DNA of 6,235 bases from contig DAME01000030.1 of NCBI GenBank assembly GCA_002499545.1, positions 1 to 6,235 on the forward strand. The letters run 5' to 3'. Below the pieces are notes generated by a model, which was given only the letters and a program-made list of their open reading frames with translations, was not told where the DNA came from and searched no databases. This stretch comes from Euryarchaeota archaeon UBA88. Its GTDB lineage: Archaea; Thermoplasmatota; Poseidoniia; Poseidoniales; Poseidoniaceae. A program made the translations under genes and the position numbers. Each line of letters opens with the position of its first letter. Positions within the stretch are counted from its first letter, which is position 1. Below, one piece after another: positions 5,724-6,235 of this stretch.

Positions 5724-6235
5724 TCAAGTTCGTTCACCGGTCACGGTACGCAATGCATCGAATGCAGCGTTCCACTCATCGACCAATTCAGCCACATCAC
5801 CTTCATCGCATTCGAACAAGCGTTTGCCGACTGCGAGCAGTTCCTTGCTCGCTCCAAACCACGCTCCAGCGCGGTCTCGCGCATTGGAATCAAAGTGCCA
5901 TTCTTTCCCTGCAGAACGTTCAGACGCCAACAACCACGCCCATGCTGCTGCAGAGGAATCAATCGAATCATGCCGCTTCGTGGATTCACGCTCTGCCTTT
6001 CCAGCACCCTCGAACAAGCCCAACAAAATCAGGTCGTGAATCATGCCAGAAGCACCTTCAAACTGCTCCTGTTTGGTTGGAAAACGTGCGACTTTTTGTG
6101 CGGCAGAGCGGGCAGAATCAAGCCCTTTGAGGAAAGTTCCGAATGGCTTGGGCTTACGCGTCTGCTTCTTCCAAATTTCTTCGGCCTCATCACCAGTGAT
6201 CCCGAGACCTTCAAGTCCAGCTCGACCCCAATCTT
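5724..6235 (-). CDS. Unrecognised protein, C-terminal 169 residues; 5' end beyond window
   Basis: The frame is open from the right edge to the TGA at 5726-5724, giving 169 visible residues. The only in-frame ATG inside the window is at 6044, and coding-like sequence continues well upstream of it, so the true start probably lies beyond 6235. The visible part is soluble, mostly helical by composition, rich in Ala, Glu and Trp, with a basic stretch (KKQTRKPKP) near the beginning and an acidic C-terminal half. The most hydrophobic run (MIHDLILLGLFEGAG) is short and looks like a buried helix, not a membrane span. I recognise no catalytic motif, metal ligand set or repeat. It is convergent with the PLP enzyme, the two stops being separated by two bases, so its own operon lies to the right and context here says nothing about its role. 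Confidence 0.7.
   Translation of the reverse strand, partial: DWGRAGLEGLGITGDEAEEIWKKQTRKPKPFGTFLKGLDSARSAAQKVARFPTKQEQFEGASGMIHDLILLGLFEGAGKAERESTKRHDSIDSSAAAWAWLLASERSAGKEWHFDSNARDRAGAWFGASKELLAVGKRLFECDEGDVAELVDEWNAAFDALRTVTGERT

Noticed and set aside
1..6235. Search for CRISPR repeats, tRNA or rRNA genes, insertion sequences and long inverted repeats
   Set aside because: Reading through both strands I found no spaced direct repeats, no tRNA-like cloverleaf with TTCRA arm, and no transposase-like frame. A covariance-model and repeat search would be needed to exclude weak cases.

Overview
The window looks like ordinary chromosomal DNA from an archaeon, most likely an uncultivated marine euryarchaeon of the Marine Group II (Poseidoniales) kind. 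The case rests on an archaeal-type geranylgeranyl reductase with the YxWxFP-x8-GxG motif, dense coding with overlapping genes, strong SD sites at genes inside operons, and a TATA-like box in place of an obvious bacterial -35/-10 promoter. The phylum-level assignment is inference from gene content, not from a marker gene.

Layout. A leftward operon covers roughly 3430 to 1. In transcription order it holds a geranylgeranyl-reductase-family flavoprotein (3430-2042), a HAD subfamily IIA (NagD-like) phosphatase (2032-1244), a NERD-domain protein with an unassigned C-terminal region (1234-323) and a SemiSWEET/PQ-loop transporter that runs off the left edge (308-1). The four genes are packed with gaps of about 15 bases or less. 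The SD sites of the second and third genes sit on the stop codons of the genes before them, so translational coupling is likely.

A divergent 99-base intergenic region (3431-3529) with a near-symmetric TATA-like element separates this operon from a rightward pair. The pair is an EamA/DMT-family 10-helix permease (3530-4501) and, 35 bases later, a PLP-dependent trans-sulfuration-family enzyme (4537-5721). A final leftward gene (6235-5724) enters from the right edge. Its stop codon lies two bases from that of the PLP enzyme, and I do not recognise its product.

How the genes may work together. The flavoprotein probably saturates isoprenoid chains, either of membrane lipids or of a quinone. The HAD phosphatase and SemiSWEET suggest handling of a small sugar or sugar phosphate. 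The EamA permease and PLP enzyme suggest sulfur amino acid metabolism coupled to export or uptake. I see no CRISPR array, RNA gene, insertion sequence or clear multi-gene defence system. The least explained items are the NERD protein with its novel C-terminal half, the altered motifs in the flavoprotein and PLP enzyme, and the unrecognised gene at the right edge.
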